Shown: one piece after another, positions 1 through 7,569 of the stretch
Position numbering within the stretch: the first letter of the stretch is position 1
Layout: every line of letters begins with the position of its first letter
NCBI GenBank assembly: GCA_036403035.1
Contig: DASWRT010000387.1
Location: 1 to 32,210, forward strand
Length of the DNA: 32,210 nt
Direction: 5' to 3'
From: DASWRT01 sp036403035
Lineage (GTDB): Bacteria; Pseudomonadota; Alphaproteobacteria; ATCC43930; CGMCC-115725
Program-made: the position numbers and the translations under genes
Notes under the pieces: generated by a model
The model's input: only the letters and a program-made list of their open reading frames with translations
Databases searched by the model: none
Told to the model about the DNA's origin: nothing

Positions 1-1
1 G

Positions 2-868
2 CTGCTGCTGGGCGGCGGGCACAGAAGCACCGTGGCGCTCCGGCGCCAGGACCCGGCGCTGCGCGCGCTGATCGGCACGCTCCAGGCGAAGAGCGCCGGG
101 CAGCCGGTCGCCGGACGCCCCTTCCATCTGCGCGTCGAGGACGGGCGGCAATCCCTCGTCTTCGCGCCGGGCGACCTCGTCGGGCTGATCACCGACCCGC
201 CGCTCGCCGTCGAGGCGCCCCCGCAAGCTGCCGTGGCGACGGCTGCGGATAGTTCGGCGCAGCCGTCGCCGGTCGTGAAGTCGCGCTACGTCATTGCCGA
301 GAACTTCCTGTCGCCGGCCGACCACGCGGCGCTGCTGCGCTTCGCGGTCGACTCCGAGGCGCGCTTCATCGACTCCGCCGTGTCGACCGACGACGCCGAC
401 TACCGGCGGTCGAAGGTGCTCTACGAGTTCCCGAGCTTCGCCGAGCTGTTCCGCCGCCGCATCCGCGAGCTGATGCCGCAGCTCCTGCCGGCGTTGCAGA
501 TCGCGCCGTTCCCGGCCGCCGACATCGAATGCCAGATGACGGCGCACAATGACGGCAACTACTTCAAGCTGCACAACGACAACGGCTCGCCCGACACGTC
601 GACCAGGGCGCTCACCTACGTCTATTATTTCCACAACGAGCCCAAGGCGTATGGCGGCGGCGCGCTGCGGATCTATGACAGCGTGATCGCCGACGGCTTC
701 TACCGCTGCGGCCCGCACGCCGCGGACATCGAGCCGAAGAACAACTCGGTGATCTTCTTCGTCCCGCACACCCACCACGAGGTGCTGCCGGTACGCTGCC
801 CCTCCGGCCGCTTCGAGGACGGCCGCTTCACCGTCAACGGCTGGGTCCGCCGGGCCGAAGCGGCCTGA
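2..868 (+). CDS. 2-oxoglutarate/Fe(II)-dependent oxygenase, 5'-partial
   Basis: The frame is open to the left edge of the window, and the GTG at 32 has no ribosome binding site, so the true start is probably outside. Numbered from that GTG, the C-terminal half carries a prolyl-4-hydroxylase-like double-stranded beta-helix. The HxD iron ligands are H181 and D183 (KLHNDNG), the distal histidine is about H249 (HTHHEV), and the 2-oxoglutarate-binding arginine is probably R265 (GRFTVNGW). The family uses Fe(II), O2 and 2-oxoglutarate to hydroxylate proteins or small molecules. The first 85 residues are a separate Pro/Ala-linked segment that I do not recognise. The gene is followed by a long gene-free stretch. 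Substrate unknown; family assignment is solid. Confidence 0.85.
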   Translation: MLLGGGHRSTVALRRQDPALRALIGTLQAKSAGQPVAGRPFHLRVEDGRQSLVFAPGDLVGLITDPPLAVEAPPQAAVATAADSSAQPSPVVKSRYVIAENFLSPADHAALLRFAVDSEARFIDSAVSTDDADYRRSKVLYEFPSFAELFRRRIRELMPQLLPALQIAPFPAADIECQMTAHNDGNYFKLHNDNGSPDTSTRALTYVYYFHNEPKAYGGGALRIYDSVIADGFYRCGPHAADIEPKNNSVIFFVPHTHHEVLPVRCPSGRFEDGRFTVNGWVRRAEAA

Positions 869-1030
869 TCGGACGGGCGGCAGCAGCCGGCGGCGACCTG
901 TCCGCTGTCCCACCTGTTTCCGGTTTGGGTGGGGTCGGGGCCGCTGGCTGGTCGTGCCCTCCCGAAATCCTTTCGTACCAGGAGGTTGCGCGACACCGCT
1001 GATGCGCAACGCGAGCGCACCGCCGCCCGG

Positions 1031-1160
1031 TTTCCTGAGAATACAGGAGCGGAACAGGAGTAAATCATTGATTCTGAATGATCTGCTCTTCTGAGGAACA
1101 GGTTTTTCGTCCTGTTTTTCTCCTGTTAATTTCCTGTTTCTGTCCTGTTTCCCGCCTGAT
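1031..1160. repeat. Helically phased TCCTGTT / ACAGGA array
   Basis: TCCTGTT occurs exactly at 1110, 1121, 1132 and 1143, an 11-bp period, with a degraded fifth unit GCCTGAT at 1154. On the opposite strand the same word (ACAGG) starts at 1043, 1054 and 1098, offsets of 11 and 44. A TCCTG at 1033 lies 77 bp before the first full unit. All units therefore sit on one 11-bp grid. AACAGG (1097-1102) and CCTGTT (1111-1116) can also form a small hairpin. The geometry fits cooperative binding of a protein to one face of DNA, as in iterons or operator arrays. The binding protein is unknown. Confidence 0.7.
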
Positions 1161-1202
1161 ATTCCGAGCGGCGGGATTGTGTCCGATTCACGATGTCAAA
1201 GA

Positions 1203-1226
1203 GCGGACCGCCCGAGGGCGGTCCGC
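1203..1226. terminator. Perfect 11-bp GC hairpin, possible terminator
   Basis: GCGGACCGCCC is followed by GA and its exact reverse complement. There is no good T-tract on either side; read on the minus strand it is followed by TCTTTGACA, a weak run. It lies downstream of the radical SAM gene in transcription direction, about 525 bases after that stop. A transcription terminator is possible but unproven. Confidence 0.35.
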
Positions 1227-1750
1227 GATGGTATATCCTATATGGATATCGCGCAAGCCGATCGGCCGAGGCGCGGCAGGAGGGGCATCGGCGGCGCCGC
1301 CGCTCGACGGCGAGTCACGAGGCTGTGTCACAAGATTGCCGGCGAGCTTTCGCGACCAAGTGATCGTGCTGCCAAGCACTCCATGATGGAGGCCCCGGCA
1401 AGCCGCTGGGCTTAGAACTAGGGATGCTTTCGAGGGAATTCGGTTAGGCGGCCGGAAGTAGTCCGCTTGAGCCGCCACGATGCTCGCAGTTGAGCATAAC
1501 CATAATACGTCCAGTCTCCTGACCGGCGCACCGTTATAGGCCTGCGATAGCCACTGTTGCTAAAAATGCCCTACGCGCTTGGATATGTATGATGCTTTCG
1601 AGGTTGCAATAGGGGTGACACCGGAAGCATTCCGCTCGGGTTGCATGCCCGCCGTACAATATCAGCGTGGAATATTAATCAGATTCAACCGTAGCCGACG
1701 AGCAATCTCCGAACCATGTCGGCCAACTCCAGAGGCTAAGGCGGTATCCG

Positions 1751-3667
1751 TCACGGCGTGGATCGCTGCATCATCCACGCAGAGGCTCCCGCGTATACGC
1801 TTCTCGGCAGGACAAGAGACACGATCTCGCCGCCTTCACAGAAGACGAGTTGCAAATCGTCGAGCCGCCGCATGGCGACCTTCGTGCAAAGGTTCAGTTC
1901 GAAGGCGCTAATCTTTTGTGGTGCCTCGCAGGCGAGGAGAACTTCGGCTTCTACTTGCGATAGCGAGTAGGTCTTGCTCGGCATGGTTCGGCCGTCGAAC
2001 ACGGACAAGCCGCCGTCTGTCTGTTCATACCAGAGGACGACTTCGCGCTGATGCCGCTCCGCCTTCCATGCATCCACTAACCTGTCGATTTCGCGATAAA
2101 GCCGGCTCAATCGAGGCGCGTTCTCGAACGGCCGCATATAATAATAGCAGACTTCGTCGAGGTTTAAGCCGCTGTCGGCCAGATGGCGCGCGGAGAAGAC
2201 GAGATCGTAGGACGGCTCGTATACCGGCACCGGCAGCCCGAAGCGCGCCGGGTCGGCCTGCAACGGGGCATGTCTGGTCACCTGAACTTCCAGCCGAGTC
2301 GACGGTGGATCGAGATGCCTGAGCCGCGGGAGCATCGCCACCATTTCGGCATAGTCCGACGGTTTATCAAAGGGGAAGCCATAAAGGATGTTGTAGTGCG
2401 CGAGCACCCTATGTCTGCGCGCCAGCAGCAGGGTGTGCACGTTCCGAGCCGCCGATACGCCCTTGTCGATGGCGCGCAGCACCGTGCTGGAAAAAGATTC
2501 GATGCCCGGCTGCACCTCTTCGAAACCCGCGTCGGCAAGCAACGCGAATTTCTCAGCCGTCACGTTCGCCTTCATCTCCGATGTCAGCCGATATGGCCTA
2601 CCGTGGCGAGCAAGCTCCGGCAGTAGCGTCTGATAATACCGGTGAGGCAGAATGTAATCGGAGAACCGGAAGGCGTTTATGCCGTGCCTTGCCTTCAAGG
2701 CATCCATGTCGCGGAGCACGATCTCGGCTGATTTCGCCCGGTAATGCATGTCGTCGTCGTGGATGCCGCAGAAGATGCAATGGTGTTTCGCACCCCACCA
2801 GCATCCCCGCGAATTCTCAAGCGGTAGCCGTTCGACCGGGATATGGACGCCATGCAGCCGGCTGAGGTCCGCAATGTCACGGAAGAAGTCTCCGAAGTCC
2901 GGGGTGGGACTGGCATCCATCGGCATCCGCGGTACCGGCGGTGCCAACCGGACATCGCCGTTGCGGTCGCGATGGAGGATGCCGGGTACGTCCTCCAGCG
3001 CATGCCCGACAGATGCCATTGCTAGGGGGACCACGACGTTCTCACCCTCGCCTGCGCTGACGGCGTCGACCCAGGGGTATGCCTTGAGCAAGGCGCTGCC
3101 GGTCGGCTCGCGCACGGCATAGCCGCCAAAGGCGATCAGCCGATCCGGAGCGCGCTCCTTGACGAGCTTGGCGAGAGCGAGGGATGCAATGGTCTGGTCG
3201 AACATGCAGGTGAAGCCTACCAGGGTGGCGCCATCGCTGACGACGGCATCCGCTGCTTCCTCAAGCCATCCCGGAATGGTCTTCGCCCTGAGGTGCAGCA
3301 GATCCCGGATCAGGCCGTCCACACCGCCCCGCTCCGTGAGATCGATCGTGCCGTAGCTTGCCAGCTGCAAAGTCTTCTCGCGGAGGATGCGACGCTGCCG
3401 CGGCGTCACTTCCGGGTCGAGGATTGCGCTGAACAGGAAGTCGTTCAGGGCGAAGACATTCGCCAAAGCGTAATACGTAACCGGCCGGATGAAGCGCAGC
3501 ATCTCGATATTCAGATGGCGCACGACGCACGGTATTCCCGCTTCCGCCAGGACAGCCTTCAAAATGCTGAGCCCGAGGCTAGGCTCCGTGAGCGTCGTCC
3601 AGGGCAGGCTGACCAAGAAGGCCCGAGGCCGTCCTTTGCCGTTAGAGCTTCTGTACGCCGGAGACAT
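1751..3667 (-). CDS. B12-binding radical SAM RiPP-maturation C-methyltransferase-like protein
   Basis: A 638-residue protein resembling the RiPP maturation radical SAM C-methyltransferase family (TIGR03975 type). Residues about 15-215 form a Rossmann-like cobalamin-binding domain (AFLVSLPW; TLVGFTCMFDQT; AGEGE). The radical SAM core follows, with GCWWGAKHHCIFCG placing cysteines at 289, 297 and 300, a CX7CX2C spacing instead of the classical CX3CX2C. Family members use adenosylcobalamin chemistry to methylate unactivated carbons of a ribosomal peptide; a C-terminal domain of about 250 residues is typical. The ATG at 3667 lies 26 bases inside the 3' end of the upstream 281-residue gene, so translation is probably coupled. 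The Shine-Dalgarno sequence is weak. Base composition is less GC-rich than flanking genes. Family assignment is from motif memory; substrate is inferred from the neighbour. Confidence 0.85.
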   Translation of the reverse strand: MSPAYRSSNGKGRPRAFLVSLPWTTLTEPSLGLSILKAVLAEAGIPCVVRHLNIEMLRFIRPVTYYALANVFALNDFLFSAILDPEVTPRQRRILREKTLQLASYGTIDLTERGGVDGLIRDLLHLRAKTIPGWLEEAADAVVSDGATLVGFTCMFDQTIASLALAKLVKERAPDRLIAFGGYAVREPTGSALLKAYPWVDAVSAGEGENVVVPLAMASVGHALEDVPGILHRDRNGDVRLAPPVPRMPMDASPTPDFGDFFRDIADLSRLHGVHIPVERLPLENSRGCWWGAKHHCIFCGIHDDDMHYRAKSAEIVLRDMDALKARHGINAFRFSDYILPHRYYQTLLPELARHGRPYRLTSEMKANVTAEKFALLADAGFEEVQPGIESFSSTVLRAIDKGVSAARNVHTLLLARRHRVLAHYNILYGFPFDKPSDYAEMVAMLPRLRHLDPPSTRLEVQVTRHAPLQADPARFGLPVPVYEPSYDLVFSARHLADSGLNLDEVCYYYMRPFENAPRLSRLYREIDRLVDAWKAERHQREVVLWYEQTDGGLSVFDGRTMPSKTYSLSQVEAEVLLACEAPQKISAFELNLCTKVAMRRLDDLQLVFCEGGEIVSLVLPRSVYAGASAWMMQRSTP

Positions 3668-4487
3668 CGACGATCTTTTCGACGCCTACCATTGCGACGT
3701 CATCCACCAACATGATGACGACGCCGACGACGACGGCGATCGCGACAGGGTTCTCGACTGTCCCCGGGTCGTGATCGTGCATGACGGACCCACCCGCGAC
3801 GATACGGTCGATCGCCTTGTCGCTGAGTTTTATCCCGAGCTCCCTGGCGACCTGCGACGGCTCCCGGGCAAACTCGACGATGTGCCGGCCATCTTCGACC
3901 ACCTTGGTGAAAAAGCCCGCGATCTCGCGGCTGGTCGGATCGGCGATCTTGCCGGTGCTGGCAGGAGAAAGTTGCTGGAGGGCGCGCAAAGAACGATCGC
4001 TGAGCTTCAGCTTGAGCTGTTTGGCCACGGCAGCGGGATCAGCCAGGACATCGCGCAACGGGATCTTCTTCTCGTTCGCCGCGCCTACGAACTCCAGCAA
4101 CTCGGCGCTTATGACACCGCGCGATAGCACGTCGCTCAGGTGTGGCACCGATGGCGCTTTCTTCGGGAATGGAATCGGCGGCTTGCCCGTACTGCCGCAG
4201 GTGAATCCACCCTCGTCGTCCTGGTAGACAAGCGAGTTCTCGGCGTCAAGCTGACCGACAACGGCCTCGACGCGGCCGACGACGACGTTGGAAAGCTTGT
4301 TCAGAAGAGAGGCGAATTCCTGTCCGAGATGCTCCGCGCGCGCGAAAAGCGTCGATTGCGCCAGGGACGACACGCCGCGGAGCTGAAGCAGAATGCCGGG
4401 GTCGAAGGGCGGGATGCGCCGCACCCCGTGTTCGGTGATGATGATGCCCCCGGCATCGCCGCCGCCGAAAATAATGACTTGTGCCAT
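3642..4487 (-). CDS. Putative large RiPP precursor with two leader-like repeats and Val-rich tail
   Basis: A 281-residue protein of no family I can name. Residues 1-110 begin with a glycine-rich strand (VIIFGGGDAGGIIITEHG) and include FTCGSTGKPP. Two copies of a helical motif follow at about 146-172 and 206-230: acid-P-x-x-V-A-K/R-x-L-x-x-KLSD-x-x-L/I, resembling the amphipathic leader segments of proteusin-like precursors. After a Gly-Gly at 232-233 comes a 48-residue tail with 13 valines between 248 and 278 (NPVAIAVVVGVVIMLVDD). The stop overlaps the start of the radical SAM C-methyltransferase by 26 bases. I infer the Gly-Gly may be a cleavage site and the tail the modified core. Alternatively the tail is a short membrane anchor and this is an accessory protein. 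The start ATG has only a weak GGGGCGG upstream. Confidence 0.6.
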   Translation of the reverse strand: MAQVIIFGGGDAGGIIITEHGVRRIPPFDPGILLQLRGVSSLAQSTLFARAEHLGQEFASLLNKLSNVVVGRVEAVVGQLDAENSLVYQDDEGGFTCGSTGKPPIPFPKKAPSVPHLSDVLSRGVISAELLEFVGAANEKKIPLRDVLADPAAVAKQLKLKLSDRSLRALQQLSPASTGKIADPTSREIAGFFTKVVEDGRHIVEFAREPSQVARELGIKLSDKAIDRIVAGGSVMHDHDPGTVENPVAIAVVVGVVIMLVDDVAMVGVEKIVDVSGVQKL

Positions 4488-4973
4488 TGGACCGCCCCGG
4501 CTGTGTCGCTTTCGTAACCATAATCAACCGCCTCCGCCCATTCCGCAATCAAAAAGAGCCGATCGGAGGTGATGCGCACCAAATAGTGGCGGCGGGAATA
4601 CTGCTCTACCGGACGGAGACGAAATGTTGGTGAGTGTTGAGACTTGAGCATCGAATCCTGATATGCGTCTCTACGGATCTATGGCAGGCATGTGGCAGTG
4701 GCGTCTTTTGCTCGATGCAAAGGAGGAGCGACTGTAATCGGCCTATTCGAATACTGGAGGGGCGCCATCCCGAACGCGCGTCAATACCGATATCGGCCAT
4801 CTGCCAATGTTCTGCTGACCACCCTTCCATCTGCACGGCGTTCACCCCGGCATCGGAGGGGCTGATGCTCCCGCACGCCGACATCGTCGACGAGCATCAC
4901 CGGCATTGGCCGGCGCATCAGCCGCTCCCGCGGAGACACAGCCAAATCGCGATTGAAGGACCGCCCCGCACCA
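4488..4973. other. Intergenic region upstream of RiPP-like operon
   Basis: About 490 bases between the RiPP-like operon (reading away to the left) and the 3' end of the superoxide dismutase-rhodanese gene. Short open frames exist on both strands but none looks like a known protein. It presumably contains the minus-strand promoter of the 281-residue gene; I could not pick a convincing -35/-10 pair. Confidence 0.45.
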
Positions 4974-5930
4974 TCACTGGAACAGCTTGACGGGCCCTTT
5001 GATCGCCTTCCAGGCGAAGTGCCCCCCAAGCATGTACCGGGCGTCGAAGCCGGCTTTGCGCAGCGTCGCGGCGGTCTGGCATCCGATATGGAAGCCATAG
5101 ACGCAGAACGTGACCACGGGCTCGGTTTTAGAGAGGTCGCCGATCCAGTCGTCGACGCGCTCCGGATCGCGCCAAACGGCGCCGTCCATGATCTCCTGGG
5201 ATCTTGCGCTGTAGTGCTTCGGGCGGGTGTCGATGATCTGGACAGGCGTACCGGACGCGAGCATCGCCTGCACCTCCTCGGGGGTGATCGACGGCACCTC
5301 CGCGAATTCCTTCTGCACAAGTGGCCGGGGCGGCGCGACCTTTGTTGCGTCGTCGTATCGCGTCTGCACCGCGTCCCAATCGATGTTGCGCATGAAGGCG
5401 GCGACGTACGCCGTAGCGTTCGCGCCAAACTCAATGTGGTACGCGTGCTCGTACATGTCGAGCGCCAGGATCGGGATGCCGCCGGGGATAATTTGTCCGT
5501 GCTCGGTGGTGCACTGGTTGATGAGCCGGCCGGCGCGCGGCACGTAGGTGAGCAGCACCCAGCCGGAACCGCCCGCCAAGCCGTCGGCCAGCGCGACAAA
5601 TTCGCTGCGCCAGCGGTCGACCGAGCCGAAGTCGCGGGCGATCGCCGCCGCGATCGTCTCCGGCAGCACTCTGCCGTCGCCGCCCAGGCTCGCGAAATAC
5701 AGCTCGTGCAGCAGCGTCGCATTGAGCGCGTCGAGCTGTTCGCGTTTCAGGCGGCCGACAAGATTGGCCGGCGCCTTTTCCACGTGAACGGACTCAAGCT
5801 CCTCGGTGAGGGCGTTCAAGCGTTTCAGCGCGGCTCCGTAGTTGTGCTCGTAGTGGCTCTCGATCAGACGCGGCGAGATGCCGTTCAGCGTCCAGGGACG
5901 GCAGAAGATGGGGGCAAGTTGATACGACAT
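4974..5930 (-). CDS. Fe/Mn superoxide dismutase fused to rhodanese domain
   Basis: A 318-residue two-domain protein. Residues 1-195 are an iron/manganese superoxide dismutase with metal ligands H26 (SHYEH), H75 (LLHELYF), D158 and H162 (DMYEHAYH). Residues about 212-315 are a rhodanese domain (IIDTRP) with candidate catalytic C276 in the loop CVYGFH. The usual second-shell H30/Y34 pair of bacterial enzymes (HYGKHHxxY) is not present; the aligned segment reads HYEHNYGAA. This looks like a distinct subfamily, shared with the second dismutase upstream. It is the last gene of a five-gene minus-strand operon, 39 bases after the DUF1259 gene. No signal peptide, so probably cytoplasmic. It may couple superoxide removal to sulfur transfer; that role is inference. 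Confidence 0.88.
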   Translation of the reverse strand: MSYQLAPIFCRPWTLNGISPRLIESHYEHNYGAALKRLNALTEELESVHVEKAPANLVGRLKREQLDALNATLLHELYFASLGGDGRVLPETIAAAIARDFGSVDRWRSEFVALADGLAGGSGWVLLTYVPRAGRLINQCTTEHGQIIPGGIPILALDMYEHAYHIEFGANATAYVAAFMRNIDWDAVQTRYDDATKVAPPRPLVQKEFAEVPSITPEEVQAMLASGTPVQIIDTRPKHYSARSQEIMDGAVWRDPERVDDWIGDLSKTEPVVTFCVYGFHIGCQTAATLRKAGFDARYMLGGHFAWKAIKGPVKLFQ

Positions 5931-5969
5931 TTCAGAACTCCAAGAAGGTGATGTTGAGACCGCGTCCGC

Positions 5970-6899
5970 TCAGCTTTTGGCGACGTTCACCTTGTCGAGC
6001 GCTGCCCTGAGTCCCTTGGCGACCTTCTCGACGTCGTCATTGGCCCAGAAATGCAGGAAGAAGGCGCGGGGCTCGTCGTTGAGCATGTGATTGTGCACCG
6101 CCGTCACCTCAATGCCGTTCTCGCGCATCGCCTTGATGACCGGATTGACCTCCTGCGCGACCAGGACGAAGTCGCCGGTGGTGGCCACCTTGCCGCCGCC
6201 GGTGGACTGGAAGTTGATCGCGATGGCGCTGCCCATGGCTTCCGGTACGTCCATGCCGCCGTCCTTCACCGGTTCGGCGCGCGGCACGCTGACCGCGTAG
6301 ACGCCGCCGTTCGCCTTGCCCTTGTGGCCGAGCACGCGGTCGATGATCGCGGAGTCAAACCCGAGATCCTGAGGCTGCGTTGCAGGCGGTTGTGCGCCGC
6401 TCGCAGGAGCGCCTCCTCCGGTAAGGGGTGTTTTGCTCAGAGAAAGCCCTTGGTGCAGCGCCGCCGCGAGCTTCACAGGGTCGCCATGCCCGAGCACGTG
6501 CATGTACATCGTGAAGGGCTCGTTCCGCAGGAGATGATTGTGGAGCGCGGTGATCTCGATGCCGCCTTCCTCCAGCTTCCGCATCACCGGATTGACCTCG
6601 TCCTGCGTGAGGACGAGGTCGCCCATGACCATGGCGTCGCCGTTGCCGCCGCCCGTCTCCTTGAAGGCCAGCCAGGAGCCGAGCGCCAGCCCCGGCTTGA
6701 TGTCGACGCCGTCGAGCTTGACGTGGAGATCGGTGCGCGGCAGCCCGACGCGATAGACACCGCCGGGCATCTCCATCCCCGCTTTGCCCAGCGCTTCGCC
6801 CACCCGCTGCTGCCACGTGCCGTCGGCGGCCATTGGTGCCGACAGGGGTGTGATGAGCGCGAGCGCTGCAACGACACTGTATGCGGACTTGATCCTCAT
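5970..6899 (-). CDS. LppY/LpqO-family protein, two DUF1259 domains, secreted
   Basis: A 309-residue protein with an N-terminal signal peptide (MRIKSAYSVVAALALITPLS, cleavage probably near APMAADG). Two tandem copies of the DUF1259 fold follow, at about 30-150 and 180-300. Each carries the same signature: GVYRVGLPR / GVYAVSVPR, then EVNPV and an EITALHNH / EVTAVHNH motif, then FxMYMHVLGHGD / FFLHFWANDD. The paired histidines hint at metal binding, but the family has no settled function. The start was chosen at the ATG preceded by AAGGAGGAG rather than an in-frame ATG 33 bases upstream. A Pro/Ala-rich linker (SGAQPPATQPQ) joins the domains. It sits between two dismutase genes, so a periplasmic redox or metal-related role is plausible. 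Confidence 0.85.
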   Translation of the reverse strand: MRIKSAYSVVAALALITPLSAPMAADGTWQQRVGEALGKAGMEMPGGVYRVGLPRTDLHVKLDGVDIKPGLALGSWLAFKETGGGNGDAMVMGDLVLTQDEVNPVMRKLEEGGIEITALHNHLLRNEPFTMYMHVLGHGDPVKLAAALHQGLSLSKTPLTGGGAPASGAQPPATQPQDLGFDSAIIDRVLGHKGKANGGVYAVSVPRAEPVKDGGMDVPEAMGSAIAINFQSTGGGKVATTGDFVLVAQEVNPVIKAMRENGIEVTAVHNHMLNDEPRAFFLHFWANDDVEKVAKGLRAALDKVNVAKS

Positions 6900-6950
6900 C
6901 GTCTCCTCCTTGCTCGGATAAGTTGATTGCATGCGGCACGACGGGCTCGG

Positions 6951-7553
6951 TCACGATTCGTGCCGTCGCTGCACTTCGTCGTACAGACGCCGCACGTTCG
7001 ACCAGTTGATCGCCGCCATGAACGCGTCGACGTAGGCGGCGGCCTTGGCGCCGTAGTCCATGTGATAGGAATGCTCGTACATATCGAGCGCGAGGATCGG
7101 CTGGCCGCCCGCGAGAGTGGTCGTGTGATCCATGGCCCATTGGTTCACCAGCCTGCCGTCGCGCGGGCTGTAGGTCAGCAGCACCCAGCCGGAGCCGCCG
7201 CCCTGCGCCTTCCCCATCGCGGAAAACTCCGCGCGCCACCGCTCGACCGAGCCGAAATCGCGCGCGAGCACGTCCCGCATGATCCCGTCGGGTTCGCTCT
7301 CCTCGCCCAGGCTGGCGAAGAACAGTTCATGCAGGATCATCGAGTTCGTCGCGATCAATTCCTCGCGCTTGAGACCGTTGACGACGAAGACCGGCGCGGT
7401 CACGAAATCGCGCGCGCCAAGCTGCTCGACGATGGCGTTCAGGCGCTTTACCGCGCCGCCGTAATTGTTCTCGTAGTGGCTGACGATCAGCCGCTCGGAC
7501 ATGCCCTTGATCCGCTGCGGGTCGCACGCCAGCGGCTTCATCGCGTATGGCAT
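6951..7553 (-). CDS. Fe/Mn superoxide dismutase family protein
   Basis: A 200-residue iron/manganese superoxide dismutase-like enzyme, close in length to the family norm. Metal ligands are visible as H26 (SHYENN), H75 (ILHELFF), D157 and H161 (DMYEHSYH). As in the fusion protein downstream, the classical HxxxHHxxY helix is replaced by HYENNYGGAV, and the tryptophan of DVWEHAYY is tyrosine. The two are therefore paralogues of one subfamily. It would convert superoxide to peroxide and oxygen in the cytoplasm if the altered gateway still allows it. Spaced 16 bases from the beta-barrel gene and 51 from the DUF1259 gene in one operon. Confidence 0.9.
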   Translation of the reverse strand: MPYAMKPLACDPQRIKGMSERLIVSHYENNYGGAVKRLNAIVEQLGARDFVTAPVFVVNGLKREELIATNSMILHELFFASLGEESEPDGIMRDVLARDFGSVERWRAEFSAMGKAQGGGSGWVLLTYSPRDGRLVNQWAMDHTTTLAGGQPILALDMYEHSYHMDYGAKAAAYVDAFMAAINWSNVRRLYDEVQRRHES

Positions 7554-7569
7554 CGTTTCTCTCCCTTGC

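Larger units (their letters stand above)
869..1750. other. Gene-free stretch between oxygenase and radical SAM gene
   Basis: No frame here resembles a protein I recognise. It contains a phased TCCTGTT array (about 1031-1160), a perfect GC-rich hairpin (1203-1226), a short AT-rich inverted repeat (1233-1249) and an ATGCTC/GAGCAT palindrome (1480-1497). Base composition falls from GC-rich to noticeably AT-richer towards 1750, matching the radical SAM locus that follows. This suggests the junction of an acquired segment. Confidence 0.6.

Noticed and set aside
1188..1478. 96-codon minus-strand frame downstream of the radical SAM gene as an extra RiPP gene
   Set aside because: Overlaps hairpins and has Arg/Pro/Ala composition with no leader motif or similarity.
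1480..1497. ATGCTC-GCAGTT-GAGCAT palindrome as a third NadQ operator
   Set aside because: The spacing between ATGCT and AGCAT is 8 bases rather than the 7 of both nadA sites, and no NAD gene is near. Treated as chance unless footprinting says otherwise.
4606..4990. Overlapping small frames on both strands upstream of the RiPP-like operon
   Set aside because: No ribosome site, no family resemblance and no export signal or Gly-Gly motif that would make a second precursor.
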